Shown here piece by piece: positions 16,470 through 25,483 of a stretch of 64,000 nt of DNA. Below the pieces are notes generated by a model. The model had not been told where the DNA came from, made no database searches, and saw only the letters and a program-made list of their open reading frames with translations. Within the stretch, counting starts at the first letter, position 1. Every line of letters begins with the position of its first letter. Source of the DNA: Hyphomicrobiales bacterium (lineage in GTDB: Bacteria > Pseudomonadota > Alphaproteobacteria > Rhizobiales > Devosiaceae); NCBI GenBank assembly GCA_026981645.1, contig JALSII010000044.1:62001-126000 (forward strand), read 5' to 3'. The position numbers were made by a program, and so were the translations under genes.

Positions 16470-18032
16470 TCACGGCGTTTCAAATTTAGCGCGAGCCACA
16501 GCGCTTTCATCATTCTGTATGTCGGTGATTACGAACTCGAATATTTCCGATTTCCCGGCAAGATCATCCGGGTCTGCCTGTACATAGAGACGCAGAGGGT
16601 GAACCTGGTCTGGTTCGATTTCAAACTGCAGGGTACCCACCGGTTCACTGTTCTGCCCGGCAAGGCGCATGGAGCCACCCGCAAGACCGTTCATGGTGAG
16701 TTCAATCGTGCGCGGATCATTTTCCATGTTGACAATTTTTACATCATAGCCATTGCGCACTGAGCCATCTGAGAGCAGCACATACAATGGATTTCTGTCA
16801 TGCAGAACACTCAGGCTGAGTTGATCGCGCGTACTGAGTACATAAAGCATACCAAACCCGATTGATCCAAGGAGTGCAGCATATAAAAGCGTGCGCGGCC
16901 GTATGAGCGTCCGCCAGTTTGCATTGATGACAGCATCAACCAACCTGCCGTTTTTGCCGCGGACGTTTTTGGGATTTACAAGACCATCGGGGCCGGTCGC
17001 CAGTTTGACGTTGGCGTTGTAGTCATTGAGCGTGGTATAGGAGATGAGGCCGCGCTCTTTACCCAGTTTGTCCATCACATTATCACACGCATCAATACAC
17101 AATGCGCAGGTGATACATTCAAGCTGCTGGCCATTACGAATATCAATGCCCATGGGGCACACGGCAACGCAGGCGTTGCAATCCACGCAATCCCCAACGT
17201 TTTTCCCCTCGGCAATCGCCTTTTTGGTGTGCTTGTTCCGGGGCTCTCCGCGCCAGTCATTATAGGTAACGGTTGCCGAATGTTCATCCAGCATCGCCGC
17301 CTGTATGCGCGGCCAGGGGCACATATAGGTGCAGACCTGCTCGCGCATAAGTCCGCCAAAAGTGTAGGTTGTTGCTGTAAGGATAGCGATGGTAATGTAG
17401 GCGATAGCCGGTGCCTGAAGCGTTACCAGTTCCCTTAAAAGATTGGGCGCTTCGGCAAAATAAAATATCCACGCTCCCCCGGTGCTGACCGCGATCAGCA
17501 GCCAGACCGCGTGTTTTGAAAGGCGTTTGGCCAGTTTGTTCACCGACCAAGGGGATTTGTCCAGCTTGATACGTGCGTTGCGGTCGCCTTCAATCGCCCT
17601 TTCCACCACCAGAAACAGGTCAACCCAGACGGTTTGCGGACAGGTATAGCCGCACCAGGCACGCCCGACCGTCGAGGTCACCAGAAAAAGGCCAATTCCG
17701 GCCATGACCAGCAACCCGGCCACGTAATAGAATTCCTGAGGCCAGATTTCGATGAAGAAGAAATAGAACCTCCGGTTTGCCAGATCGATCAGCACGGCCT
17801 GATCAGGGGCAAACTCGCCCCGATCCCATTTCAGCCAAGGGGTGATGTAATAGACCGCCAGCGTGAGCACCATGATAATCCATTTCAGGCGGCGGAAGGT
17901 GCCTTTGGCGCGCTGGGGAAATACTTTCTTGCGGGCCGCATATAATGGCTCACGCACACCTGCTGTATTGACAGCCTCAACGTCAATTCTTTTGATGCCC
18001 TGTTGCTCAGCATCAGTTTTTTCTTCAAGCAT
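16470..18032 (-). CDS. ccoG: cbb3 oxidase accessory ferredoxin-like protein CcoG
   Basis: 520 residues, FixG type. Membrane helices with the GRAWCGYTCPQTVW motif come first, then two 4Fe-4S motifs CVDCNACVAVCP (about 281) and CITCALCIDACD (about 306), and a C-terminal immunoglobulin-like domain (residues about 400-520). In the family it is a copper-reducing protein that feeds cbb3 assembly. ATG 18032 (MLEEKTDAEQQ) fits the family length; an open frame runs on to 18176 without similarity. A FixK/Fnr box lies 70-84 bases upstream of this start, so ccoGHIS is probably oxygen-regulated on its own. Confidence 0.95.
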   Translation of the reverse strand: MLEEKTDAEQQGIKRIDVEAVNTAGVREPLYAARKKVFPQRAKGTFRRLKWIIMVLTLAVYYITPWLKWDRGEFAPDQAVLIDLANRRFYFFFIEIWPQEFYYVAGLLVMAGIGLFLVTSTVGRAWCGYTCPQTVWVDLFLVVERAIEGDRNARIKLDKSPWSVNKLAKRLSKHAVWLLIAVSTGGAWIFYFAEAPNLLRELVTLQAPAIAYITIAILTATTYTFGGLMREQVCTYMCPWPRIQAAMLDEHSATVTYNDWRGEPRNKHTKKAIAEGKNVGDCVDCNACVAVCPMGIDIRNGQQLECITCALCIDACDNVMDKLGKERGLISYTTLNDYNANVKLATGPDGLVNPKNVRGKNGRLVDAVINANWRTLIRPRTLLYAALLGSIGFGMLYVLSTRDQLSLSVLHDRNPLYVLLSDGSVRNGYDVKIVNMENDPRTIELTMNGLAGGSMRLAGQNSEPVGTLQFEIEPDQVHPLRLYVQADPDDLAGKSEIFEFVITDIQNDESAVARAKFETP

Positions 18033-18102
18033 AAGGGTTGTGCCCAATATTGAGCCAATTGAACTGCACCGGGCCTTATTGCCCACCAATTCATTTTTGG
18101 CC

Positions 18103-18116
18103 TTGATTTCGGTCAA
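18103..18116 (-). promoter_or_regulatory. FixK/Fnr box upstream of ccoG
   Basis: TTGAT-TTCG-GTCAA, a full-length match to the TTGAT-N4-RTCAA consensus of Fnr/FixK regulators in alphaproteobacteria. It lies between the HupE-like gene and ccoG. fnrN at 24.5 kb encodes the likely binder. Confidence 0.75.
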
Positions 18117-18142
18117 CTCGATCCAGCCGGTACGGCGATGGA

Positions 18143-19294
18143 TTATGCACTCAACAGCGTCCGCTCGACAAACCACCAGGCCCCTATTGTCCCGATAATC
18201 AGCGAAGCGGGAATGACAACAACCGCACGGTACCAGCTCTTGTTACGAAACCATATTCCAACAAGAAGGAAACAGATAGCAATAATACTCAGTTGCCCCA
18301 GTTCAACGCCAACATTAAACGAGACCAAACCTGTGACAAATTGATCCGGTGCAAGACCTATTTCCTTGAGTACCCCTGCAAATCCCAGCCCGTGCAGCAG
18401 TCCGAAGCCAAATACAAGCACCGGCCGCCACCTTGTCAGTTTCTGGGTGAGGATATTTTCCACGCACACATAGGTAATTGAAAGCGCAATCAGTGGCTCC
18501 ACAATACTGGGCGGGATGCTCACCACGCCCGCCATTCCCAGCGCCAGCGTGATCGTGTGGGCAAGGGTAAAGGCGGAGATCTGCCACAACAGGGGGCGCA
18601 GATGCGTGGAAAGCAGGTAGAGCCCGACCACAAACAGAATATGGTCAACGCCCTTGGGCAGAATGTGGGTGTATCCGATGGCAATGTAGTTGAGCACGAC
18701 CTCAACAAGTCCCTGGTGGCGCACTCCTACAATCGGCAACGGGTCGCTGGCCTGCCCGTCAATCAGGTAGGCCGAATAGTCCTCCTCGGGAGTTTCTCCG
18801 GCAACGCGGACAACACTTGAGCCATATTGGAAGTCCCAGGCCCAGGTGAAGGTCTCAGCGTTGATGGGTAACCGCCCACCCAGCACAATCACTGATTCCC
18901 GTGCCAGATCGAGGTCGCCAACCGGGGGAATGAGCACATCAACCACACGAGGTGTGATATCGTTATCGTCGGCCTTCAGGTACACACCTGAGAGAAACTT
19001 TTGTTCAAATTCACTAAAAGCTTCTCTGAGTCCCTGAGGTCCGGTGGCGCGCAATTTATTGTAATCCTGAGCATTTTCGGATTCGTTGGTGTTTTGTACA
19101 TCCGGGCCGATTTCGGCGATCAGTGCTTCCAGATTGATTGCAATTTCAATGCGATAGCGCCCGTCCTCAGAAAAGCTCAGATCAACAATCGCCGGCTGCA
19201 CTTCATGGGCGCGCGCGCTGCTCAGGCCTGCAGGCATTGGCAGGAGCGCCAGCATCAGAACGCCGATCAACAATGCAAGCCATCTCTTGAGCAT
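18143..19294 (-). CDS. HupE/UreJ-like membrane protein
   Basis: 383 residues. A signal peptide (MLKRWLALLIGVLMLALLPM … ARA) precedes a beta-rich extracytoplasmic region of about 180 residues starting HEVQPAIVDLSF. Then come some seven membrane segments with GYTHILPKGVDHILFVVGLY, LAHTITLALG and LLHGLGFAG, the histidine-rich helices of the HupE/UreJ_2 family. Members are candidate nickel/cobalt or copper permeases or metal-handling proteins, but this subfamily is not well characterised. It sits between ccoG and ccoNOQP and is divergent, 57 bases apart, from a DUF4198 gene. ATG 19294 chosen; upstream in-frame starts would overlap the divergent gene. Confidence 0.85.
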   Translation of the reverse strand: MLKRWLALLIGVLMLALLPMPAGLSSARAHEVQPAIVDLSFSEDGRYRIEIAINLEALIAEIGPDVQNTNESENAQDYNKLRATGPQGLREAFSEFEQKFLSGVYLKADDNDITPRVVDVLIPPVGDLDLARESVIVLGGRLPINAETFTWAWDFQYGSSVVRVAGETPEEDYSAYLIDGQASDPLPIVGVRHQGLVEVVLNYIAIGYTHILPKGVDHILFVVGLYLLSTHLRPLLWQISAFTLAHTITLALGMAGVVSIPPSIVEPLIALSITYVCVENILTQKLTRWRPVLVFGFGLLHGLGFAGVLKEIGLAPDQFVTGLVSFNVGVELGQLSIIAICFLLVGIWFRNKSWYRAVVVIPASLIIGTIGAWWFVERTLLSA

Positions 19295-19351
19295 TTTCAG
19301 GCTTTGCTTCACAATCGCTTTTCTGCCAATTGTCCTGACCCGGAGAAAACT

Positions 19352-20197
19352 ATGCGTATTCATAAACTTCACTGCCATACGTTACTCACCGCGTTGTTCG
19401 CGGTTTTGGCGATTAGTGTACAATTTTCAGCTCCGGTCAATGCCCATGAATACTGGATTGAACCATTTGATTTTACGCCCGAACTCAACACCACGGTTTC
19501 TGCGGACCTTCGGGTCGGTCAGGATTTCAAGGGGAACGCACTTGCCTATATCGGGGTATTTACTGCGGGTTATCAGATAACGGATGCCAATGGAATGCGC
19601 GAACTCAAGGGGCGGGATGGCGACCGCCCGGCGCTTTCATTCGAGACGCTGGCGCCCGGTCTCAACATCGTGACCTACCAGACCACCCAGAGCCGGGTAC
19701 GGTTTGACGAATGGGAGACCTTTGCCGCCTACTTCAACAATGAAGGAATGCCCGAGATAGGTGAACAGCATCGGGCACGCAATCTTCCCCCGACCGGCTT
19801 TTCCGAGCTCTATTCACGTTATGTCAAGTCGCTTCTGGCGGTGGGCGGAGAAACCACTGGTGCTGACAGGGAAATTGGTATGCGCACGGAGCTTGTCGCC
19901 CTTGCAAACCCTTATGCCCTGCCTTTCGGGGAGGGGGTGCCCGTGCAGTTATTATATGAAGGCGTACCATTGCCGGACAAACAGATTTCAATTTTTGCGC
20001 GCTCACAAAGGCAGGGCGAAGAGGATCTTCTGGAAACAAGCAAGGTGCGCACCGACGGGAACGGGCGGGCAATCATCAAAGTCAGACCAGGAAAACGCTA
20101 CCTGCTGAACTCTGTTCACCTCATTGAGGTGGAGGGACGCGGAGAAGTTGTCTGGGAGAGCTTCTGGGCCTCTCTTACATTTGAAGTGCCAGGATAA
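19352..20197 (+). CDS. Secreted DUF4198-family protein
   Basis: 281 residues. A signal peptide (MRIHKLHCHTLLTALFAVLA … VNA) ends directly before HEYWIEPFDF, the usual mature start of DUF4198 proteins. Further family features are a beta-rich body with LNIVTYQTTQSRVRF and a C-terminal Ig-like stretch (TDGNGRAIIKVRPGKRYLLNSVHL). Such proteins are periplasmic and often lie beside metal or cobalamin uptake genes. CGGAGAAAA precedes ATG 19352. The pairing with a HupE-like permease supports a metal role, by inference only. Confidence 0.82.
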   Translation: MRIHKLHCHTLLTALFAVLAISVQFSAPVNAHEYWIEPFDFTPELNTTVSADLRVGQDFKGNALAYIGVFTAGYQITDANGMRELKGRDGDRPALSFETLAPGLNIVTYQTTQSRVRFDEWETFAAYFNNEGMPEIGEQHRARNLPPTGFSELYSRYVKSLLAVGGETTGADREIGMRTELVALANPYALPFGEGVPVQLLYEGVPLPDKQISIFARSQRQGEEDLLETSKVRTDGNGRAIIKVRPGKRYLLNSVHLIEVEGRGEVVWESFWASLTFEVPG

Positions 20198-20205
20198 GTA
20201 TTTAG

Positions 20206-20217
20206 GGGTCAGGACCC
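20206..20217. repeat. Short palindrome GGGTC-N2-GACCC, copy 1
   Basis: GGGTC-AG-GACCC, eight bases after the DUF4198 stop codon. Same-shaped sequences recur in other intergenic sites at 26492, 30298 (one mismatch) and 48285. Confidence 0.5.
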
Positions 20218-20372
20218 GGGACGGCGCTACTTTTCTTTGCCTTGGTGCCCGGCCAGGGAAAGAGAGGCCCAGGGCCTGCAGACTGTTAAGAACCGGCCTG
20301 ACTTCTTCGCCCGGACCAGTCAGAGGATTGCCGAACCTGCAGCCAGCAGACCTGCCGCAGCATAAGACGAAA

Positions 20373-20409
20373 ACAAAAACCTGTCCGCACCCGAGGACGC
20401 GGACAGGTT
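20373..20409 (-). terminator. Rho-independent terminator of ccoNOQP
   Basis: Perfect 11-base arms AACCTGTCCGC (20378-20388) and GCGGACAGGTT (20399-20409) around a 10-base loop. Read on the minus strand the hairpin is followed by a T-rich tail. It lies 31 bases past the ccoP stop codon. The remainder of the 242-base gap shows no gene. Confidence 0.8.
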
Positions 20410-20439
20410 GGGATTTTTCAGAACATCCGGACCGGCTTT

Positions 20440-21321
20440 TTACTCACCACCACCCAGGGAGTGCACATAAACCGCCAGTTGCTTGACCACCGTGTCACCA
20501 AGCTTTTCCGTCCAGCCCGGCATCACGCCATGCTGGGGGGTATTGACCTGAGCAACGATGGACTCAAGATTGCCTGCATAAAGCGAGATGGCGTTGTTGA
20601 GAGGCGGTGCGCCAAGCGCAGGTTCTCCCAGCCCCCCGGGTCCATGGCACGCGGCACAATTATTTTCAAATATCAGCGCACCCTCTTCGCTATCCTGACC
20701 ACCCTCAAGGCCGCCCAGAAAAGCTGTATAGCTGGCAACGGTCTGGATTTCCTCGCGAGAGAGAATACCAAAAGCGCCAAAAGCGGGCATTTCATTGAAC
20801 CTTGTATCAAAGTCCTCTTCATAACGCACGCCATGGGCAATAGTCAGATAGATATCCTGAGCCGAACCACCCCAGATCCATTCGTCATCATTCAGGTTGG
20901 GAAAGCCCACAGACCCTTGCGCGCCCGAACCATGGCACTGGGAACAATTAACCTTGAATGCCGCCTGGCCGCCGGCTCTGGCAAAGCGGGCCAACTCATC
21001 ATTGGCAATGATGTCGCTGACTTCACTTTGAGAAATCATGTCCAGAAAAGTCACCTGCCCCTCTTTTGCCGCTTCAATTTCCCTGGCTACGTCCGCACGG
21101 CTGGAATATCCCAGAAGGCCGGGTGTGTTGCCTTTGATCAAAGGAATAGCAGGATAGGCAATCATGTAGCCAATGGCCCAGATGATACAGGCATAAAACG
21201 TCCACAGCCACCAACGGGGCAGGGGGTTGTTCAGCTCGCGAATTCCATCCCATTCATGCCCGGTGGTTTCAACACCGCTGATTTCATCGATTTCGTTTTG
21301 CGGGTTTTCCTTCTCGGCCAT
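20440..21321 (-). CDS. ccoP: cbb3-type cytochrome c oxidase diheme subunit
   Basis: 293 residues. An N-terminal membrane helix (WWLWTFYACIIWAIGYMIAY) is followed by two c-type heme sites, CSQCHGSG and CAACHGPG, in two cytochrome c domains. It passes electrons from the bc1 complex or soluble cytochromes to CcoO and CcoN. It starts one base into the ccoQ stop codon and is the last gene of ccoNOQP, before a strong terminator. Confidence 0.96.
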   Translation of the reverse strand: MAEKENPQNEIDEISGVETTGHEWDGIRELNNPLPRWWLWTFYACIIWAIGYMIAYPAIPLIKGNTPGLLGYSSRADVAREIEAAKEGQVTFLDMISQSEVSDIIANDELARFARAGGQAAFKVNCSQCHGSGAQGSVGFPNLNDDEWIWGGSAQDIYLTIAHGVRYEEDFDTRFNEMPAFGAFGILSREEIQTVASYTAFLGGLEGGQDSEEGALIFENNCAACHGPGGLGEPALGAPPLNNAISLYAGNLESIVAQVNTPQHGVMPGWTEKLGDTVVKQLAVYVHSLGGGE

Positions 21322-21494
21322 TATTCGGGTCCTCCATCAAGCGGAGTATCATCCCTTAAAGGAATGTTTGCCGCGTTCTGGGCCTTTTCTTTTGCACCGG
21401 GCAAAAACACCATCACAATCACCCCCAGAAAGACGATAACCAGGTAGAGCAGCCCCCAACTGTCGGCAAATTGCCGGAATGCCTCATATTCCAT
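21321..21494 (-). CDS. ccoQ: cbb3 oxidase small subunit CcoQ
   Basis: 57 residues: MEYEAFRQFADSWGLLYLVI, then one hydrophobic helix with VFLGVIVMVFLPGAKEKA and a short acidic tail. Length, topology and place between ccoO and ccoP fit CcoQ/FixQ, which stabilises the oxidase complex. A perfect AGGAGG ribosome site lies a few bases upstream. Its stop TAA shares one base with the ccoP ATG. Confidence 0.93.
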   Translation of the reverse strand: MEYEAFRQFADSWGLLYLVIVFLGVIVMVFLPGAKEKAQNAANIPLRDDTPLDGGPE

Positions 21495-21505
21495 GGTTCA
21501 TCCTC

Positions 21506-22237
21506 CTAGCGGTAATTGGCTTCAGGCTCGTAGGTTGAAAAGTCAACCAGTGTCCCCAGCATTTGCAGATAGGCGATCAGCGCATCCATTTCCGTCAATT
21601 CGCGCGAATTGCCGTCATAGTCTTCAATGCGCACATTATCGTAGCGCGATAAAAGGCCACTTGAATCAAGCTCAGGGTCAGCCTGTGCCATCAGGTCAGC
21701 AAGGGCGTTGTCGATCATTTCCTCGGAATAGGGCACACCAACCATGGCGTTGGCCCGCAGGGAGTTCGATGTCAGATCCGTTTCAAGCGTGGCTTCAGCC
21801 AGAAATCCGTAGCTGGGCATAACCGATTCGGGCACGACCGAACGCGGATCTTTCAGATGCTGAACATGCCAGGCGTTGGAATAGCGATCGCCCACCCGGG
21901 CCAGATCAGGGCCGGTGCGCTTGGAGCCCCACTGGAAGGGGTGATCATACATGCTCTCCGCCGCCAGTGAATATTGGCCAAAACGCTCCACCTCATCGCG
22001 GAAGGGGCGGATCATCTGAGAGTGGCAGGTATAACAGCCCTCGCGGATATAAATGTCCCTCCCCGCCAACTCCAGCGGCGTGTAGGGGCGCATGCCTTCC
22101 ACCTTTTCAATTGTATTCTCCAGATAGAAAAGCGGCGCAATTTCCACAATGCCGCCGATGCTGACCACCAGCAGCGAGCCGATCAGAAGAAAAGAAGCGT
22201 TGCGCTCTATAACGCCGTGTTTTTCCAGAAGTCCCAT
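21506..22237 (-). CDS. ccoO: cbb3-type cytochrome c oxidase monoheme subunit
   Basis: 243 residues. An N-terminal membrane anchor ([20 protein letters not shown]) precedes the heme c site in [17 protein letters not shown]. The strongly conserved [21 protein letters not shown] follows, with the axial methionine in the VMPSYGFL region. Second gene of the oxidase operon; 11 bases separate it from ccoN and 11 from ccoQ. Confidence 0.97.
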   Translation of the reverse strand: MGLLEKHGVIERNASFLLIGSLLVVSIGGIVEIAPLFYLENTIEKVEGMRPYTPLELAGRDIYIREGCYTCHSQMIRPFRDEVERFGQYSLAAESMYDHPFQWGSKRTGPDLARVGDRYSNAWHVQHLKDPRSVVPESVMPSYGFLAEATLETDLTSNSLRANAMVGVPYSEEMIDNALADLMAQADPELDSSGLLSRYDNVRIEDYDGNSRELTEMDALIAYLQMLGTLVDFSTYEPEANYR

Positions 22238-22248
22238 TGTTTCGCTCC

Positions 22249-23862
22249 TTACTCAGCCGGTTGCACGTTTGCGGCCACATTGCCTGGAATGGGGCGCTCG
22301 TCACGCCTGTGTCCCAGAATGGTCATGGTCAGGTTATAGGCCATGATCAGGCCGCCGATGAGATAGAGCGAACCGCCCAGAACCCGGATGATATAATAGG
22401 GTTTCATGGCTGCAACTGTCTCTGCGAACGAATAGACCAGGAAACCCTGAGCGTCATATTCGCGCCACATCAGGCCCTGGGTGATACCCGACACCCACAT
22501 TACAGATGCATAGATAACGATGCCAAGGGTCGCCAGCCAGAAGTGCCAGTTCACCATGCGCTGGGAATAAAGACCGCTGCGGTTCCACAGGCGCGGCACC
22601 ATGAAATAGAGCGCACCGAAAGAGATCATGCCCACCCAGCCAAGGGCGCCGGAATGCACGTGGCCGATAGTCCAGTCCGTATAGTGCGACAGACCGTTGA
22701 CTGCCTTGATAGCCATCACCGGCCCCTCAAAGGTGGACATGCCATAAAATGCCACCGAAATCACCATCATGCGGATAATGGGGTCGCTGCGCATCTTGTC
22801 CCAGGCCCCCGAAAGGGTCATCAAGCCGTTGATCATGCCGCCCCACGAGGGCATCCACAGCATGATTGAAAACACCATGCCAAGGGTTTGCGCCCAGTCG
22901 GGCAGGGCTGTGTAAAGCAGATGGTGGGGTCCGGCCCATATATAAAGAAAAATCAGCGCCCAGAAGTGAATGATCGAAAGCCGATAGGAATAGACCGGCC
23001 GCTCGGCCTGCTTGGGCAAAAAGTAATACATCATGCCCAAAAATCCTGCGGTCAGGAAGAACCCGACCGCATTGTGGCCGTACCACCATTGGGTGAGGGC
23101 ATCCTGTACGCCGGCGAACAGTGAATAGCTCTTGGAACCAAGAAAGGATACCGGCATTGCCAGATTGTTGACGATATGAAGCATCGCAATTGTAACGATA
23201 AAAGCGAGATAAAACCAGTTGGCCACATAAATATGAGGCTCTTTGCGTTTCATCAGCGTGCCCATAAACAGAACAAGATAGGCGACCCAGACAATCGTCA
23301 GCCAGATATCCACATACCATTCAGGCTCCGCATATTCGCGCGACTGGGTGATGCCCAGCAGATAGCCGGTGGCCGCCATAACGATAAACAACTGATAACC
23401 CCACATCACGAACCAGGCGAGATTTCCACCAAACAGGCGGGCCCGCGATGTTCTTTGAACCACATACATGGAGGTCGTGATAAGGGCGGTGCCGCCAAAG
23501 GCGAATACAACAGCGGAAGTGTGCAGGGGGCGCACGCGTCCAAAGGTAAGAAACGGCTCTAAATTGAGCTGGGGCCAGGCCATTTGGGAGGCAATTAACA
23601 CACCAACCGTGAAGCCGATAATGCCCCAGAACATGGTTAATATGGAGCCGACCCTGATCGGGCCATCCATATAACCGCTTTTATCTTCCACCGGTGCCGG
23701 TCCGAATTTTATCTGCCGCAGCATATAGATCGTGGCAAGACCCAGAACCAGCGCCACCACCGACATATGCAGCCTGAAGGCATTGTCTTGCGCAAATGCT
23801 GCCAGCAGCACAGCGATGAATGTTCCCAGCCCGACTACGAGCGTCCCACCAATATTTCTCAT
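22249..23862 (-). CDS. ccoN: cbb3-type cytochrome c oxidase catalytic subunit
   Basis: 537 residues with about 12 membrane helices. Heme and CuB ligand histidines lie in [39 protein letters not shown] and [13 protein letters not shown]. It reduces O2 with high affinity and pumps protons, supporting respiration at low oxygen. ATG 23862 has AAGGGACG upstream; a longer open frame runs to 24066, through the regulatory region, and is rejected. A FixK/Fnr box is about 125-137 bases upstream. Confidence 0.97.
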   Translation of the reverse strand: MRNIGGTLVVGLGTFIAVLLAAFAQDNAFRLHMSVVALVLGLATIYMLRQIKFGPAPVEDKSGYMDGPIRVGSILTMFWGIIGFTVGVLIASQMAWPQLNLEPFLTFGRVRPLHTSAVVFAFGGTALITTSMYVVQRTSRARLFGGNLAWFVMWGYQLFIVMAATGYLLGITQSREYAEPEWYVDIWLTIVWVAYLVLFMGTLMKRKEPHIYVANWFYLAFIVTIAMLHIVNNLAMPVSFLGSKSYSLFAGVQDALTQWWYGHNAVGFFLTAGFLGMMYYFLPKQAERPVYSYRLSIIHFWALIFLYIWAGPHHLLYTALPDWAQTLGMVFSIMLWMPSWGGMINGLMTLSGAWDKMRSDPIIRMMVISVAFYGMSTFEGPVMAIKAVNGLSHYTDWTIGHVHSGALGWVGMISFGALYFMVPRLWNRSGLYSQRMVNWHFWLATLGIVIYASVMWVSGITQGLMWREYDAQGFLVYSFAETVAAMKPYYIIRVLGGSLYLIGGLIMAYNLTMTILGHRRDERPIPGNVAANVQPAE

Positions 23863-23985
23863 GATCGTCCCTTGCTTGCGAATAGGCACCTCACGCCCCT
23901 GTTCAGGCAAACACAGCTTCGCCGTCTGAACAGGCGGATCGAATCCCCACGGAGTCCTCCGTAACGGCAAAGTTACCGCCTGACG

Positions 23986-23999
23986 TTGACACAAATCAA
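23986..23999. promoter_or_regulatory. FixK/Fnr box between ccoN and the hemerythrin-like gene
   Basis: TTGAC-ACAA-ATCAA fits the TTGAY-N4-RTCAA consensus. It can serve ccoNOQP on the minus strand and lies 82 bases before the start of the plus-strand gene at 24081, so it may control both. The divergent gap (23863-24080) shows no other clear signal. Confidence 0.75.
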
Positions 24000-24080
24000 G
24001 GCGCGTACTTGTCCCATGTGGGCAACTGCTTTTTTGAATTCGACCGGATGGTTGAAACCGGGTCAAAAGCAGGGGAACAA

Positions 24081-24533
24081 ATGTCCGCGATTGAGTTGGG
24101 TAAACCCAAGTCTTTGTTGGCAGAGTTTGAGAAAATCCGTGCAGAGCAGTTGGCCCTATGCCAGTCTCTGGAAGATATTGCTGACCAATTGGGGGGCGAG
24201 CCTGATCTGCTTAAATGTGTTCAGACAGCCCAGAACATCGAACCCCTTTTGCACCGTTCGCTTGAATTCGACGAGAATCAGCTATTGCCCGCTCTGCAAA
24301 GCCTGGTCTCAAGAGATCGCTCGGTCTCCCGTTCCATCGACCGCCTCAAATTTGAACAGCTTGAAAATGCGGATGTTGCTCTGGAAGTGGGTGAAGCACT
24401 CATGGATTTTGGCCGGGGCACTTCAAGGCTGTCCCAGGACGCCATCGGATATCTGCTTCGTGGTTTTTTTGTCGCCATGCGCCGCCATCTTGCCTACAAG
24501 AGGGACTTTTTATACTCGGTTCTTGGTGAATAA
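24081..24533 (+). CDS. Hemerythrin-fold-like protein with incomplete metal ligands
   Basis: 150 residues, all helical. The pattern [18 protein letters not shown], then [22 protein letters not shown] and finally [17 protein letters not shown] resembles HHE hemerythrin-like proteins. However, several positions that usually hold His or Glu iron ligands are Arg, Leu or Gln here; only a few histidines remain. Function unknown; the context (between ccoN and fnrN, near a FixK box) suggests a link to oxygen or NO. AGGGGAAC precedes ATG 24081, which I prefer over TTG 24009. It converges with fnrN. Confidence 0.6.
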   Translation: MSAIELGKPKSLLAEFEKIRAEQLALCQSLEDIADQLGGEPDLLKCVQTAQNIEPLLHRSLEFDENQLLPALQSLVSRDRSVSRSIDRLKFEQLENADVALEVGEALMDFGRGTSRLSQDAIGYLLRGFFVAMRRHLAYKRDFLYSVLGE

Positions 24534-24552
24534 TTTTTCATTGGTGATATAA

Positions 24553-25275
24553 TCACCCACAATAGCGCTTCAGCCGATTGATATCGGGGACCCTGAGTTG
24601 GCGATGGTGTTCGATCTCTATTACGCCCTGGCGCTTCAGATTGGTGAACTGGCGCGAAACGGTTTCTATAGTCAACCCCAGAAAATCAGCGATATCAGCC
24701 CGGGTGAGGGGTAACTCAAAGGAAATTTCCACATCATCATGGGAAGGATCCTTGTGCGTGGCAATCAGATAAAGAAAGCTGGCCACTTTTTCGGTCGCGG
24801 TTTTTCTCCCCAGCGTTACCATCCAGTCGCGTGCTTCATCAAGTTCACGCAGGGTCTGCTCCAGCAACAGGCCCTCCAGCGCCGGATTGGTCGCAACCAG
24901 CCGCTCAATTGTGGCCTTTGGCATGCGACAAAGTTCCACATCTGAGGCGGCATCCGTGTTCAGTGTGCTCTCCTTGCCAAAGAGACGACCCAGAAAATCG
25001 GGGGCAAACTGCAGGCCCACAACCTGCTGGCGCCCGTCCTCTAGCACCTTGCTCAGCTTGATAACCCCGTGCATGACGGAGGCGTAGGAATTGATTTCCT
25101 CGCTGTCACCGATAACGGTTTCCCCCGCCTTGTGTTTGATCTGGCGGGCGTGGCGGGACAGCTCAAGCAGCTCGCTCTCACTCAAGACCCCGCAAATTCC
25201 CCGATGCCGGGCTTCGCAGCTCTGACAGATTTTGGGAACTTTTGAATTGTGAACGTCCTGGCGCTCGTTTGCCAT
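24553..25275 (-). CDS. fnrN: Crp/Fnr-family oxygen-sensing regulator FnrN
   Basis: 240 residues. Four cysteines in the FNR arrangement (C17, C20, C28 in CQSCEARHRGIC, and C116 in DVELCRMPK) should hold an oxygen-labile 4Fe-4S cluster. A cyclic-nucleotide-type beta-roll and dimer helix follow, then the helix-turn-helix LPLTRADIADFLGLTIETVSRQFTNL with the E-xx-SR recognition residues for TTGAT-N4-ATCAA. It probably activates ccoNOQP and ccoGHIS through the boxes at 23986 and 18103. ATG 25275 gives the family length. Confidence 0.93.
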   Translation of the reverse strand: MANERQDVHNSKVPKICQSCEARHRGICGVLSESELLELSRHARQIKHKAGETVIGDSEEINSYASVMHGVIKLSKVLEDGRQQVVGLQFAPDFLGRLFGKESTLNTDAASDVELCRMPKATIERLVATNPALEGLLLEQTLRELDEARDWMVTLGRKTATEKVASFLYLIATHKDPSHDDVEISFELPLTRADIADFLGLTIETVSRQFTNLKRQGVIEIEHHRQLRVPDINRLKRYCG

Positions 25276-25483
25276 TGTTTGCCCTGGCTTTTCATTGTTC
25301 TGGTGCCAGCTCTTGCGCCCGAACGGATCGAGCACAAGAAGCATGACGTGTCCGCGCACTCACGCTACACTAAAGGCGCGCTGTCAAGTGCGATTTTCAT
25401 GTTCCAGCACTAGGGCAACAATAAATTTCACCGTACGACCTCTTTGCCGGTTCCGGTCAACATATAAGGAAAAACAGTCTTGA

